Source: Acidimicrobiales bacterium
Lineage (GTDB): Bacteria > Actinomycetota > Acidimicrobiia > Acidimicrobiales > SZUA-35
Assembly: GCA_028285495.1 (NCBI GenBank)
Contig: JANQPB010000029.1
Location: forward strand, 248,001 to 312,000
DNA: 64,000 nucleotides
Reading direction: 5' to 3'
The notes under the pieces are model-generated. The model was given only the letters and a program-made list of their open reading frames with translations. It searched no databases and was not told where the DNA came from. Each line of letters opens with the position of its first letter. Position 1 is the stretch's first letter. The position numbers and the translations under genes are program-made. This document shows positions 7,801 through 16,637 of this stretch, piece after piece.

Positions 7801-9003
7801 GTGGCGGTGACGGTCACCGGCCGCAGCGGCGACACCACCTTCGACCTGATCGTCGTCGGTCTCGGCGCCATGGGGGCAGCTGCCCTCTACCAGGCCGGTC
7901 GACGGGGCCTTCGCGTCCTCGGTATCGACCGTCACCATCCGCCCCACACGCTCGGCTCGACCCACGCCGAGACCAGGATCACCCGGCTGGCCGTCGGCGA
8001 GGGTCCCCAGTACCTGCCCTTCGTCGCCCGCTCCCACGAGATCTGGCGCCAGCTGGAACACGAGTCCGGCGAGGCATTGCTGCACCAGTGCGGCGGGCTG
8101 ATCGTGACCGAGGAGCGACCGGTCCCGGGTCAGCGCTGGCGCGACTTCGTCGTCGAGACCGACCGGATCGCCCGATCGGCCGGCATCGACTTCGCCGTGC
8201 TCGACGGCGAGCACGACCGACGGGTTCCGGCCGTCTTGCGCGGGCTCGCAGGCAAGCGCATCGGCCACGAGCCATCGGCCGGGCTGGTGATGGCCGAGCG
8301 GGCGGTCGCCGTGCAGCTGGCCCGGGCCGCCGAGCTCGGCGCCATCGTCACCACCGGCGAGCGGGTCACCGCCGTCCGACCGGACGCCACCGGGGTCGAG
8401 GTGGTCACCGAGCGGGGACGACACCGGGCCGAGCACGTCGTGCTGAGCGCCGGCCCCTGGCTGCCCGACCTGATCGGTGGCGGCGATGCCGAGCGCCTCC
8501 GGGTCACCCGCCAGGCGGTCTTCTGGTTCGAGGTCGACGACCCCGACCGCTACGGGGCGGACGAGTTCCCCTTCGTGATGTGGATCGGCGGCGACGATGC
8601 CGAGTACCTCGGCGTCTTCCCCATCCTGGCGGGCACGACGCCGGCACTGAAGGTGCTCGGCGAGCAGTTCGTGACCGACACCCATCCCGACACCGTCGAT
8701 CGGACGGTCGCCGCCGGCGAGATCGCGGACTTCCATCGCCGCCTGGTCGAGCCGAGGCTGGTCGGCGTGCGCCCGACCTGCGTGAAGGCCGAGGTGTGCC
8801 TCTACACCAACACGCCGGACGATCACTTCCTCATCGACCGGGCCCCCGACTCCGATCGCATCACGATCGTGTCACCGTGCAGCGGCCACGGCTTCAAGCA
8901 CTCGGCTGCCCTGGGCGAGGCCATCGTCGAGGACCTGTCGACCGGCCGATCCGCACTGGACCTCAGCCCCTTCGGCCGCCACCGGTTCGAGACCGGGCGC
9001 TGA
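7801..9003 (+). CDS. FAD-dependent oxidase, SolA/monomeric sarcosine oxidase family
   Basis: A 400-residue DAO-superfamily flavoprotein. It has the N-terminal dinucleotide-binding motif (IVVGLGAMGAAALYQAGRRG), the STHAETRITR segment that follows the FAD loop in this family, and the C-terminal SGHGFKHS. Cys333 in CLYTNTPDDHF matches the Cys that links FAD covalently in monomeric sarcosine oxidase and N-methyltryptophan oxidase. These cytoplasmic enzymes oxidatively demethylate N-methyl amino acids, giving formaldehyde and H2O2. The substrate cannot be fixed here. The GTG at 7801 is the preferred start. It converges on the PII-like gene with only 7 bp between stops. Confidence 0.88.
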   Translation: MAVTVTGRSGDTTFDLIVVGLGAMGAAALYQAGRRGLRVLGIDRHHPPHTLGSTHAETRITRLAVGEGPQYLPFVARSHEIWRQLEHESGEALLHQCGGLIVTEERPVPGQRWRDFVVETDRIARSAGIDFAVLDGEHDRRVPAVLRGLAGKRIGHEPSAGLVMAERAVAVQLARAAELGAIVTTGERVTAVRPDATGVEVVTERGRHRAEHVVLSAGPWLPDLIGGGDAERLRVTRQAVFWFEVDDPDRYGADEFPFVMWIGGDDAEYLGVFPILAGTTPALKVLGEQFVTDTHPDTVDRTVAAGEIADFHRRLVEPRLVGVRPTCVKAEVCLYTNTPDDHFLIDRAPDSDRITIVSPCSGHGFKHSAALGEAIVEDLSTGRSALDLSPFGRHRFETGR

Positions 9004-9010
9004 CGTCACC

Positions 9011-9331
9011 TCAGAAGTAGTCGGCTCGGCTCACCTGCGTCTCGCTGACGAAGACCACGCCGTGATGCTCGTCCAGGAGCTGACGGATGCCGGTCACGAT
9101 CGTGTCGACCTGCTGGGTCGGCACCACGCAGATGAGGAGGGCGAGGGTGTTGCGGTCGTTGAACAGCGGCCGACCTTCGTGTGGCCCGCTGTGACCGAAA
9201 CCGCTCAGCCCGTAGAGGGTGGTGTAACCCTTGGCGCCGGCCTCGAGGAGCAGGTCGCGGACCGTCGGGATGTGCTCGCCGTCGATGATGACATCGATCC
9301 GGGCCATGGTGGTCAGTTGCGGGTGGTTCAT
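9011..9331 (-). CDS. PII-like signalling protein of the DAB locus
   Basis: A 106-residue protein with the PII/GlnB-like ferredoxin fold pattern: ARIDVIIDGEHIPTVRDLLL as first strand and helix, then GAKGYTTLYGLSGFG, where PII proteins place GxxGxT and the T-loop base, and a final strand VVFVSETQVSRADYF. Its ATG overlaps the stop of the DabB-DabA fusion (ATGA), and the CAGGAG within the end of that gene serves as its ribosome-binding site. PII-like proteins accompany several inorganic-carbon transporters and regulate them by adenine nucleotide or bicarbonate status. I infer that it gates the adjacent DAB complex. The classical uridylylation tyrosine context is not evident. Confidence 0.8.
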   Translation of the reverse strand: MNHPQLTTMARIDVIIDGEHIPTVRDLLLEAGAKGYTTLYGLSGFGHSGPHEGRPLFNDRNTLALLICVVPTQQVDTIVTGIRQLLDEHHGVVFVSETQVSRADYF

Positions 9332-12300
9332 GGGTGCTCCTGAGCGTAGATGGCGTCGAGAGGTCGCGGTTCGGCCGACCAGGTTCCCCGGGGGCTCCGG
9401 GTCGACCAGCGCTCGTGTGGGTGCGAGCGCCCGACGATCCGGAGCCACTTGCCGACGGTCAGTGTGCCCAGGATCGAGTTCCGTTGGATGATGCCCTCGA
9501 TCCGGTCGAGCGGGGCCTGGATGACGGCGACGAGTCGGATCGGTTGGTGGTGACGGTCGGGGCCGCAGTGGGTGCTCTGCAGCGGCAGCCCGACGCGGAG
9601 GTCGCCGTGCTCCCCGGAGATCACGCCGACGTTGCCGACGACGTTGTGGATGAGCTTGTCCCCGGCGCCGAAGGCCTCGGTGTCGACGGTCGAGAAGTAG
9701 TACTGCGACGAGATCCAGTGGGCCACGATGAGGGGAGCGGTCATGATGGTCTCCAGCACCCGCCCCTCGGGGTCGAGCTCGGCGTCGTAGGAGTGGAGGA
9801 AGGCCCGTCCATCGAGGTCGAGGCCGGCGGTCATCGAGCGCGGTCCGATCACGAAGGCCGCGTTCCTGGCCAGGCCCCACTCCGGTCGGACCTGGGCCCA
9901 GTCCGCTCCTCGGTCGCGGACCGCAGCGGCCCGGCCCGGGAGATGGATGGCCCGCCGACCGGACTGCCGGCTGCCGGCCCGATCGAGATCGTCGACCAGG
10001 CGGTCGATCGCGGTGCGGTGGGTTGCCGGGGCCGCGGCGCGATCGAGGAGATCGACGCGATCGCTGACCGTCTCGTGGAGGGCCGGCATGAAGTGGGTGC
10101 CGTCGGGGATCTCGATGCCGCGGCCGGCGAGACCCCGTCGAACCTCCACCTCGTTCAGCAGGGCGGCGACGGCTCTGGCGTTGTCCTCGCCGGACGCACC
10201 TGCGCAGGCGCCGCAGTCGAGCGCCGTTGCGTGTGGGTTGTTGACGTTGGCGCTGGCGTGGCCACAGAGGACCACCAGGGGTGCGAACCGCTCCCGGAGC
10301 CCCATGGTGGTCAGCACCGCCTCGGCCAGGTCGACCCGCCGATCCAGATCCTGGGTGTCGACGACCATGGCCGTCGGCCGCTGCGGCGTCGCCGCCGTCC
10401 GGCGGGGGAGCAGCGTCCTGGCCGCGGCCAGCGGTCCGGTGAGCCAGCCGGCTGCCTCGGCGGTGACGAACCCGGCGCCGGGCCGGTGCTTGGCCCGGGC
10501 GGCCACCTGTTCCAGGCTGTCTGCCCGTCTGGCGTCGCCGATCAGCCGGTCGGGCCCGGTCGAGGCCGAGCTCGGCCGGTCGTGTGGCCGCTCGATGCTC
10601 GACACCGACGGGGCGACGAGCACGGGACACCGGGCCTCGGCGTCCGACCAGTCCACCCGGCGAACCGACATCGGGATCCCGAAGAAGCCGGCGAACCCGA
10701 GCGTCTCGTACGGGCCGATCTCCTCGAGCTGGTATCGCAGGCCCTCGGAGCGCACGTCGATGCAGAACACGAGTTGCGCTGGCGGTGTCTCGAGGCGGCG
10801 TCCGGGATCGAGCCGGTCGAGTGTCGACAACAGCCGGCGGTCGAAGTTCCGCTCCTGGGCCGCCAGCCAGAGCGCGGGCCGCTGTCCGGGCGGGAGCCCG
10901 GCGATGATCTCGCCGAGCTCCGGGTGGGCGGCGGGGTCCTGGTCGGCGGCGCCGAGGGCGGCGAGCACGGCGGCAACCCGTTGCGGTTGATCGTCGCTCG
11001 CCGGCCGCTCGGGGCCGCCGGCGGCCTCGCCCGGGTTGCTCAGGAGCCATGCCGCCTCCAGCGCAGTCCTGGCGGCCAGGAGATCGAGGGGGCTGAGGAG
11101 CGCAGCGGTCTCCGTCGAGTGGGCCCAGTCGGTGCGCCATCTGGCGTAGCCGCTCCAGCCCGGGAGGCGGGCGAGGTGCCGCTCGAGGGTCTCGGTGCGG
11201 TCGTCGTTGGACACGCCGACCGCCTCGATGGCGGCGTCGAGGATGCCGAGCGGGTCGTCGCCGAGGTCGTCGAGCCATCCGACGATCCCGGCGTCGAGGT
11301 GGGCGCCGATCGCCCCGACGGAGACGGCGTCGCGCTTCCAGCGGGTCACGAACGCAGCGGATCCGGCGCCGGTCGTCGAGCGCGACACGTGTTGGGCCGC
11401 CGAGTGGGCCAGGGTGACGTCGATGAGGGCGCCGACCGGACCGTCGACCCCTTCGCGGCGCTCGAGCGCGGTGACGGGCACGGGGTCGTCGGTGACGTCC
11501 GGGCCGTGCAGCAGGTCGCACTCGACGACGGTCGCAGCGTCGACGGTCCGACCATCCAGCTCGATCGGCTGGTCGAGGCCGCTGTCGTAGAGGTGGCCTG
11601 CGATCGCCCACTGGAGATCCTCGGTCGTCGTCAGGCCTCGACGGTGGTCCTGGCGGTAGCCGTCGAGCGTGAGGTGTGAGCGGGCCCGGAGATGGTGCCG
11701 GGCGATGGCGCTGGCCTCGTCGAAGCTGCGGCGCTCGAAGCCACCGAGCGGGTTGACGGCGACGAAGGAGGTCAGTGGCCAGAGCGGGGCGACGACTCGC
11801 GCCGCGGTGGCGACGTCGGCCTGCAGCAGGGCTCGCTGCACGCTGTCCGACGTGCCGACGGTGGACGGCCGGTCGACCGGTGCCGCGCCGGGCCGAGCCG
11901 GCCCGGACCGGGTCGGGGCCAGCCCGGGGTGAGCCGTTCGCTCGACCAGGGCGGGCAGCCGGTCGCCGAACGGCAGGCGGCCGGCGACCGCTGCGAGGGC
12001 GACGCCGGCCACGGCGGCCAGGACGGCGACGAGGACGAGCGGTTCGACACCGGCGTCACCCGGCAGTCGCTCGAACGACGGGTCGAGGAAAGCCTTGAAG
12101 GCCCGGAGCCCGGCGAGGTAGATCAGCGTGGCCGAGAGCGCACCACCCGCCGCCACGCCGATCGCCGGCGTCGGTCTGAGCGGCGTGCGGTCGAACCAGC
12201 CGCGGACGCCGCTGGCCACGGTCACCCACGAGAAGACGGCGATCAGGACGACGGCGGAATCGGTCATGTCCGGGGTGATGAGGAGCAGGCCGACGATCGT

Positions 12301-13419
12301 GGCCGCGGTGGCGATCGCGCCGCTGGCCACCAGCCCGGCGGTGGGGGACAGGGAGGGGGCCGCCGGCGGTCGGCGGGTCGAGCGCAGGTGTGCGGAGACG
12401 GCGTCGCCGGCACCGAGGAAGAGGCTGGCCTTGTACATGCCGTGGCCGGCGATGTGGACGACGGCGCTGCTGAAGGCGCCGGCGGCGCACTGCAGGACCA
12501 TGAAGCCCATCTGGGCGACGGTCGACCAGGCGAGCTTGCCCTTCACGTCCGCTCTGGTGCCCTGCGAGCCGAGGGCGACGACGACCGTGACGACCCCGAT
12601 GGCGAAGGCCAGGTGGAGTGCGATCGTCGAGGAGGTGAAGAGGTCGGCGAACCGGATGAGCAGCAGGCCGGCGCCGCTGACGAAGCCGGCGTGGACGATC
12701 GCCGAGACCGGCGTCGGGGCGACGACGGTGCTGACGAGCCAACGGTGGAGCGGGACGAGGGACGACCGGGCGACGCCGGCGGCGACGAACAGGACCGCAA
12801 CCACATGGGTGATGTCGATGCCGGCGAGCTCGCCCCACCCGTCGTCCGCTCTGGCCTCGGCGCCGGTCAGGCCGGACCAGCCGGCAGTGGACGCCAGGAC
12901 GACCGCGGCCACCAACGCGACGTCGCCGACGGTGAGCGCCAGGCGGGTGCGGCGTCTGGCCGGAGCGCTCCTGGCGTCGCCGGTGAAGCCGACGAGCTCG
13001 ACCAGGGCCCAGGACGAGGCCAGCCAGCCGATCACCAGCGGCAGGGGACCTCCGGGCACCACCACGAGCGAGCTGCCGCTCAGCAGGATCCCGAGCCGGA
13101 TGGCGAACCAGCGGCTCCGAGGGTCGAGATCGAGCGACCGGCGGGCGAACGACGTCACCACGAGCCCGGTGGCCGAGACGACGGTCAGGAGCACGGCCGC
13201 AGCCCGATCGAGGTCGAGGCCGGCCCAGCTCGCGCTGCTCACGAGCCCGTCGTCGGTCGTCGCGCTCCAACCGAGCAGGACGAGCGACGAGATCGTGGCC
13301 AGGCCGCAGGCCACGGTGAGGACCCGACCGGCCCGGAGCCCGGTCGGCCGCAAGACGACGATGGCGAGCGAACCAGCGGTCGGTGCGCCGAGGGCGATCA
13401 GGAGCAGCAGGGTCGCCAT
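9328..13419 (-). CDS. dabBA: Fused DabB-DabA inorganic carbon (bicarbonate) transporter
   Basis: A 1363-residue single open frame joining two proteins usually encoded separately. Residues 1 to about 500 are a NuoL/MrpA-like multi-helix antiporter unit (PTPVSAIVHAGFVSGAG, KGKLAWSTVAQMGF, HGMYKASLFLGAGDAV), equivalent to DabB. A Pro/Arg-rich linker follows (about 500-545). From WPLTSFVAVNPLGGFE (about 548) onward it is DabA (DUF2309). The beta-carbonic-anhydrase-like zinc site is intact: C886 and D888 in FCIDVRSEG, H1054 in CGHAS, C1069 in DCGAC, with the C-x-D and H-x14-C spacing of characterised DabA. DAB complexes use the cation gradient to drive one-way CO2 hydration and so accumulate bicarbonate. 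GGAGG lies about 10 bp before the ATG. It is divergent from a winged-helix gene and overlaps the PII-like gene. Confidence 0.92.
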   Translation of the reverse strand: MATLLLLIALGAPTAGSLAIVVLRPTGLRAGRVLTVACGLATISSLVLLGWSATTDDGLVSSASWAGLDLDRAAAVLLTVVSATGLVVTSFARRSLDLDPRSRWFAIRLGILLSGSSLVVVPGGPLPLVIGWLASSWALVELVGFTGDARSAPARRRTRLALTVGDVALVAAVVLASTAGWSGLTGAEARADDGWGELAGIDITHVVAVLFVAAGVARSSLVPLHRWLVSTVVAPTPVSAIVHAGFVSGAGLLLIRFADLFTSSTIALHLAFAIGVVTVVVALGSQGTRADVKGKLAWSTVAQMGFMVLQCAAGAFSSAVVHIAGHGMYKASLFLGAGDAVSAHLRSTRRPPAAPSLSPTAGLVASGAIATAATIVGLLLITPDMTDSAVVLIAVFSWVTVASGVRGWFDRTPLRPTPAIGVAAGGALSATLIYLAGLRAFKAFLDPSFERLPGDAGVEPLVLVAVLAAVAGVALAAVAGRLPFGDRLPALVERTAHPGLAPTRSGPARPGAAPVDRPSTVGTSDSVQRALLQADVATAARVVAPLWPLTSFVAVNPLGGFERRSFDEASAIARHHLRARSHLTLDGYRQDHRRGLTTTEDLQWAIAGHLYDSGLDQPIELDGRTVDAATVVECDLLHGPDVTDDPVPVTALERREGVDGPVGALIDVTLAHSAAQHVSRSTTGAGSAAFVTRWKRDAVSVGAIGAHLDAGIVGWLDDLGDDPLGILDAAIEAVGVSNDDRTETLERHLARLPGWSGYARWRTDWAHSTETAALLSPLDLLAARTALEAAWLLSNPGEAAGGPERPASDDQPQRVAAVLAALGAADQDPAAHPELGEIIAGLPPGQRPALWLAAQERNFDRRLLSTLDRLDPGRRLETPPAQLVFCIDVRSEGLRYQLEEIGPYETLGFAGFFGIPMSVRRVDWSDAEARCPVLVAPSVSSIERPHDRPSSASTGPDRLIGDARRADSLEQVAARAKHRPGAGFVTAEAAGWLTGPLAAARTLLPRRTAATPQRPTAMVVDTQDLDRRVDLAEAVLTTMGLRERFAPLVVLCGHASANVNNPHATALDCGACAGASGEDNARAVAALLNEVEVRRGLAGRGIEIPDGTHFMPALHETVSDRVDLLDRAAAPATHRTAIDRLVDDLDRAGSRQSGRRAIHLPGRAAAVRDRGADWAQVRPEWGLARNAAFVIGPRSMTAGLDLDGRAFLHSYDAELDPEGRVLETIMTAPLIVAHWISSQYYFSTVDTEAFGAGDKLIHNVVGNVGVISGEHGDLRVGLPLQSTHCGPDRHHQPIRLVAVIQAPLDRIEGIIQRNSILGTLTVGKWLRIVGRSHPHERWSTRSPRGTWSAEPRPLDAIYAQEHP

Positions 13420-13469
13420 CGGTCGGATCCTCCGGGTGCGTCGGGGCGAGGTGCGATCGGCTGAGCGCC

Positions 13470-13510
13470 ATCCTAACCAATGAACACTGATTCAGGAAAC
13501 CTATTTCTTG
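13470..13510 (-). promoter_or_regulatory. Predicted dabBA promoter with overlapping imperfect palindrome
   Basis: On the minus strand, TTCCTG (13493-13498) and TAGGAT (13470-13475) are separated by 17 bp and fit a primary-sigma promoter reading into dabBA. An imperfect inverted repeat, CAGGAAA - CCTA - TTTCTTG (13493-13510), covers the -35 box. It lies in a conspicuously A/T-rich stretch between the divergent genes. It is a plausible operator for the adjacent winged-helix protein. Inferred from sequence only. Confidence 0.5.
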
Positions 13511-13544
13511 TATTTGACTTCCCATCTCTTGCTACCATGCGGTG

Positions 13545-13859
13545 ATGGGTCGCTCCTCCGGAGACGGGTCCTGGACCTACCTCACCAATCACGCCCACGT
13601 GCTGTTGGCCATCGCCGCAGAACCCGACCTGCGGCTGAAGGACATCGCCGAGCGGGTCGACGTGACGGAGCGTCGGGCGGCGCAGATCGTGGCCGACCTG
13701 GAGGAGAGCGGCGTGCTCGAGCGGGAGAAGCGGGGCCGACGCAACCACTACTCGATTCGGCCACACCATCCGCTTCGGCACCCGCTCGAGCAGCATCACG
13801 AGGTGGCCGACCTGCTCGCCGCCATCAGCCACCGCAGCGCCGACACCGAGTCGGACTGA
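13545..13859 (+). CDS. Small winged-helix regulator divergent from dabBA
   Basis: A 104-residue winged helix-turn-helix protein (MarR/IclR-like fold): LTNHAHVLLAIA, recognition region ERVDVTERRAAQIVADLEESG, wing EREKRGRRNHYSI, and a C-terminal LRHPLEQHHEVADLL tail. There is no ligand domain. It is clearly paralogous to the protein at 45375-45650; the GRRNHY wing and the LRHPLE-HH-VADLL tail are shared. A TACCAT box at 13533-13538 ends 6 bp before the ATG at 13545 and there is no ribosome-binding site, so a leaderless transcript is likely. A GTG at 13542 is the alternative start. It probably controls dabBA and itself. Confidence 0.85.
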   Translation: MGRSSGDGSWTYLTNHAHVLLAIAAEPDLRLKDIAERVDVTERRAAQIVADLEESGVLEREKRGRRNHYSIRPHHPLRHPLEQHHEVADLLAAISHRSADTESD

Positions 13860-13913
13860 CGGACTCCGGGCCGCGACGGGCGGGGTTGCAGCCAGCTGCG
13901 TTGTGCCGTCGTG

Positions 13914-14348
13914 TCAGCCGGCGGCCTCGTCGACCCGACGCTGGACCTCGCCCTCATCCAGCTCCTCACCGTCCTGGCTGATGATCCACAGGTGTCCGAA
14001 CGGGTCCCGGAGGCGTCCCTCGCGGCGTCCGTAGTACTGGTCGGCGATGGGGATGACCACGTCGGCCCCGGCGGCCACGAGCGAGGCACCGACGGCGTCC
14101 GCATCGTCGACGACGAGCGTGAGCAGCAGCCCGGAACCGCCGAGCGACGCCGGCGAGCGATTGTGGTCACCGTCGGCCTCGGTGACGGAGAAGACGCTGG
14201 CACCGATCTGCACCTCGGCGTGCACGATCTTGCCGGACGGCTCCGGGTATCGGACCAGCTCGGTCCCGCCGATGGCGTTGGTGTAGAAGTCGAGCGCCTT
14301 CGCCGCGTCGTCGACGATCAGTCGTGGGTAGAGCTTCGGTTCGGTCAT
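13914..14348 (-). CDS. VOC family protein (PhnB/glyoxalase-like)
   Basis: A 144-residue protein of the PhnB-like VOC group: LYPRLIVDDAAKALDFYTNA at the start, FSVTEADGDHN in the first module, and DPFGHLWIISQ near the end, the usual DPFGHxW motif. It begins 45 bp after the AraC-type regulator at 14394-15155 on the same strand, a pairing that suggests co-transcription. The ATG at 14348 is preferred over an in-frame GTG at 14363. Substrate unknown; some family members are 3-demethylubiquinone methyltransferase-like or metal-dependent lyases. Confidence 0.82.
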   Translation of the reverse strand: MTEPKLYPRLIVDDAAKALDFYTNAIGGTELVRYPEPSGKIVHAEVQIGASVFSVTEADGDHNRSPASLGGSGLLLTLVVDDADAVGASLVAAGADVVIPIADQYYGRREGRLRDPFGHLWIISQDGEELDEGEVQRRVDEAAG

Positions 14349-14393
14349 GTCGACAGCAAACACCCGTTCTCGGTGCCCGTCTTGAAGAAAACG

Positions 14394-15155
14394 TCAGAGG
14401 CGGATGTGGTTCGGCGCCAGGCTGCCGTCTCGGTGGAGCTGCCCGGGTGAGCGCCCGGCGAGCTCGCTGAACTCTCGTGTCATGTGGGCCTGGTCTGCGT
14501 AGCCCGACACGTTGGCGACGGTGGCCAGGCTCGCCGCCTCCCCGCTGCGGACCCGGGCCACGGCGGCCTCGAACCGTTGCAGCCTGGAGTAGAGCTTCGG
14601 TGTCACGCCGACCTCGGACCGGAACAGCCCGACGAACGCGGACCGGCCGAGACCGACGTCGTCGCAGACCTCGGCGACGCCGGCTCCGACGGCCAGGCGG
14701 GCGGCGGCGTGGCGAACGGTCGCCGCCGGGGCACGATCGACGGTCCCGAGCTGTCGATCCAGCGCCCGCTCGAGCGCCCGTGGCCTCGACCCGTGCTCGA
14801 TCTCGGCTCGCACGGCCTCGATCAGCCCGTCGACGTCGAGGTCGAGCGCCCCGGCGACGGGGACCCGCCGGTCGACGAACTCCGAGGCCGACTCGCCGGT
14901 CAGCGCAGCCAACCCGCCCGGGCGGAGCGCAACGCCGACGGCCAGGCGCTGCGTCGCCGAGTCGATGACCGTCGGCTCCGTGGTCGGGCCCTGGATGACC
15001 GCCACCGGGTTCGCCGGGTCCAGACCGAGGATCAGCTGGGCCCGTCCCGTCGGCAGGAGCACCTCGTCTCCGCTGGCGTCGTCGATCCGACAGAGCCAGA
15101 TCGTCTCGACGACCTGGGCCACCCGCCCGTCGAGGGGCACGACCGATCGATGCAC
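14394..15155 (-). CDS. AraC-family transcriptional regulator
   Basis: A 253-residue regulator. The N-terminal part (about 1-135, with RLAVGVALRPGGLAALTGES) matches the DUF6597-type sensor domain found in many actinobacterial AraC proteins. The C-terminal 100 residues hold two helix-turn-helix motifs (AEVCDDVGLGRSAFVGLFRS and ATVANVSGYADQAHMTREF). The typical ending SPGQLHRD is present. It starts with GTG and lies just upstream of a VOC gene, its probable target. No inducer can be inferred. Confidence 0.87.
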   Translation of the reverse strand: MHRSVVPLDGRVAQVVETIWLCRIDDASGDEVLLPTGRAQLILGLDPANPVAVIQGPTTEPTVIDSATQRLAVGVALRPGGLAALTGESASEFVDRRVPVAGALDLDVDGLIEAVRAEIEHGSRPRALERALDRQLGTVDRAPAATVRHAAARLAVGAGVAEVCDDVGLGRSAFVGLFRSEVGVTPKLYSRLQRFEAAVARVRSGEAASLATVANVSGYADQAHMTREFSELAGRSPGQLHRDGSLAPNHIRL

Positions 15156-15247
15156 GACCTCAACGTTGGCCCGTCAGCCGGCCGGCGACAAGAGTGTCGG
15201 CACGGTGAGCGGTCGGAGACCCCCGTTGGTGATCGCCGACGGTCAGC

Positions 15248-15814
15248 TCACTGGCCGACTCGACCGTCGATTCGCTCTCGCAGCAGATCCGCATGACCCA
15301 GGTGCTGGGCGTACTCCCTGATCAGGTGCACCAGCACCTCGCGAAGCGGCACGGGCCGGCCACGACCGAGCTGGCCGAGATCCGGCGTGTCCTCGACCAG
15401 CCGCTCGGCGTACGCCACCTCGGACCGCCAGGTGGCCCACGCCTCGGCGACCACCCCGGGGTCGGGTTCGACGGTGAACGCAAGATCCTCGCCCTCGTCG
15501 TCGACGTAGAGCCGATCGACCCGCTCCCCGGCGATCGCCTGCCGGAACCAGTACTGCTCGACGCCTGCGAGGTGTCGGACGAGTCCGAGCAACGACAGGT
15601 CAGACGGGGGCACCGACGGCCGAGCCATCTGCTCGGCATCGAGATCGGCACACTTCAGCTCCAGCGTCAGCCTCCGATCGGCGAGGAAGCCCGTCAGCAC
15701 GGCGCGTTCGGTGTTGTCCCAGTCGCCGTCCGCCCTCGGGTCATCGTCGTGGTGCACGAACATGTCCGACCACGCGAACCTCCGCTCGGGCAGCTCCTCG
15801 GTCTCGTCAGCCAT
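15248..15814 (-). CDS. DinB-family (DUF664) protein
   Basis: A 188-residue four-helix-bundle protein of the DinB/DUF664 superfamily, which includes mycothiol-dependent enzymes. Signature segments are SLLGLVRHLAGVEQYWF, with the first metal-binding His, and LREVLVHLIREYAQHLGHADLLRE, with the HxxxEYxxHxGHAD pattern supplying the other ligands. The length is typical. It is cytoplasmic with an unknown substrate. It is divergent from the HAD gene at 15963 across a 148-bp spacer. Confidence 0.85.
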   Translation of the reverse strand: MADETEELPERRFAWSDMFVHHDDDPRADGDWDNTERAVLTGFLADRRLTLELKCADLDAEQMARPSVPPSDLSLLGLVRHLAGVEQYWFRQAIAGERVDRLYVDDEGEDLAFTVEPDPGVVAEAWATWRSEVAYAERLVEDTPDLGQLGRGRPVPLREVLVHLIREYAQHLGHADLLRERIDGRVGQ

Positions 15815-15962
15815 GATCGCAACTCTGGCAGACGTCGGCGGGGCGAGGAGGTTCGATTCCCGGGCCCGCTCGCGGGGCGTCATCGGCGCCTGCGGCGTCG
15901 GCCAGGCCGCTCGCACGGCGCAGGTCGTCGATGCCACACGGCTCCGCTCGTAGACTCGTCGA

Positions 15963-16637
15963 GTGGAGGTCGCGGGCGTGCGTGCGGTCCTGCTCGACTC
16001 GGGCGGTGTGCTGATCGGCCCGGTGGGCGGGCGCTGGAATCCACGGTTCGACTTCGAACCGACGGTCCGGCGACGAGCGCCGTGGTTGTCGGCCGAGCGG
16101 CTCCGGGCAGCCATCGCGGTCGGCGACCGGTTCCTGGCCGGCAGCTCGTCGGCGAGCCGTGACGACTATCACCGATCGATGCTCGAAGCCCTCGGCGTGC
16201 GAGCGACCGCCGACCTCCTGGCCGAGCTGGACGCACCCGTCGAGCCGACGCAGGTCGTCGAGCCGTACCCCGAGGTGATCGACGTCCTCGATGCGCTCGT
16301 CGAGCGAGGAATCCGGCTCGCGGTCGTCTCCGACAACTGGCCGAACCTCCCGGAGCTCCATCGCGGCGTCGGGTTGGGCGGCTACTTCGACGTCTACGCC
16401 ATCTCGGCCGCCGTCGGCCGCACCAAGCCCGATCCGGCGATGTACCACCATGCGTCCGACGCGCTCGGCCTCGGCCCATCCGCGTGCCTCTTCGTCGACG
16501 ATGACCCCCGTCTGGTCGAGGCGGCCATCGAGCTCGGCTACCAGGGCTGCGCCGTCGTCCGGTCCGCCGAACCCGTCTCCGGTGTGCCGACCGTGCCCGA
16601 CCTGCGGGGCATCCTGACCCTGCTCGACGCACCATGA
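15963..16637 (+). CDS. HAD-superfamily hydrolase
   Basis: A 224-residue haloacid-dehalogenase-like phosphatase. Motif I is LLDSGGVLIG, where the usual second Asp is Gly, as in the FDxGGV subgroup. Motif II is AVVSDNW, motif III the Lys in GRTKPDPAMYHHA, and motif IV VDDDPR. The cap insertion between residues 20 and 95 marks a class-I enzyme. It probably acts on a small phosphorylated metabolite. The GTG at 15963 is used. The stop overlaps the GNAT gene start (ATGA), the first of two such overlaps in a three-gene unit. Confidence 0.85.
   Translation: MEVAGVRAVLLDSGGVLIGPVGGRWNPRFDFEPTVRRRAPWLSAERLRAAIAVGDRFLAGSSSASRDDYHRSMLEALGVRATADLLAELDAPVEPTQVVEPYPEVIDVLDALVERGIRLAVVSDNWPNLPELHRGVGLGGYFDVYAISAAVGRTKPDPAMYHHASDALGLGPSACLFVDDDPRLVEAAIELGYQGCAVVRSAEPVSGVPTVPDLRGILTLLDAP

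Noticed and set aside
6840..7871. Long minus-strand frame ending in the 52-residue membrane protein
   Set aside because: Everything before the ATG at 7082 is polar and Arg/Gly-rich, and it overlaps the plus-strand membrane protein and flavoenzyme genes. Only the last 52 codons look coding.
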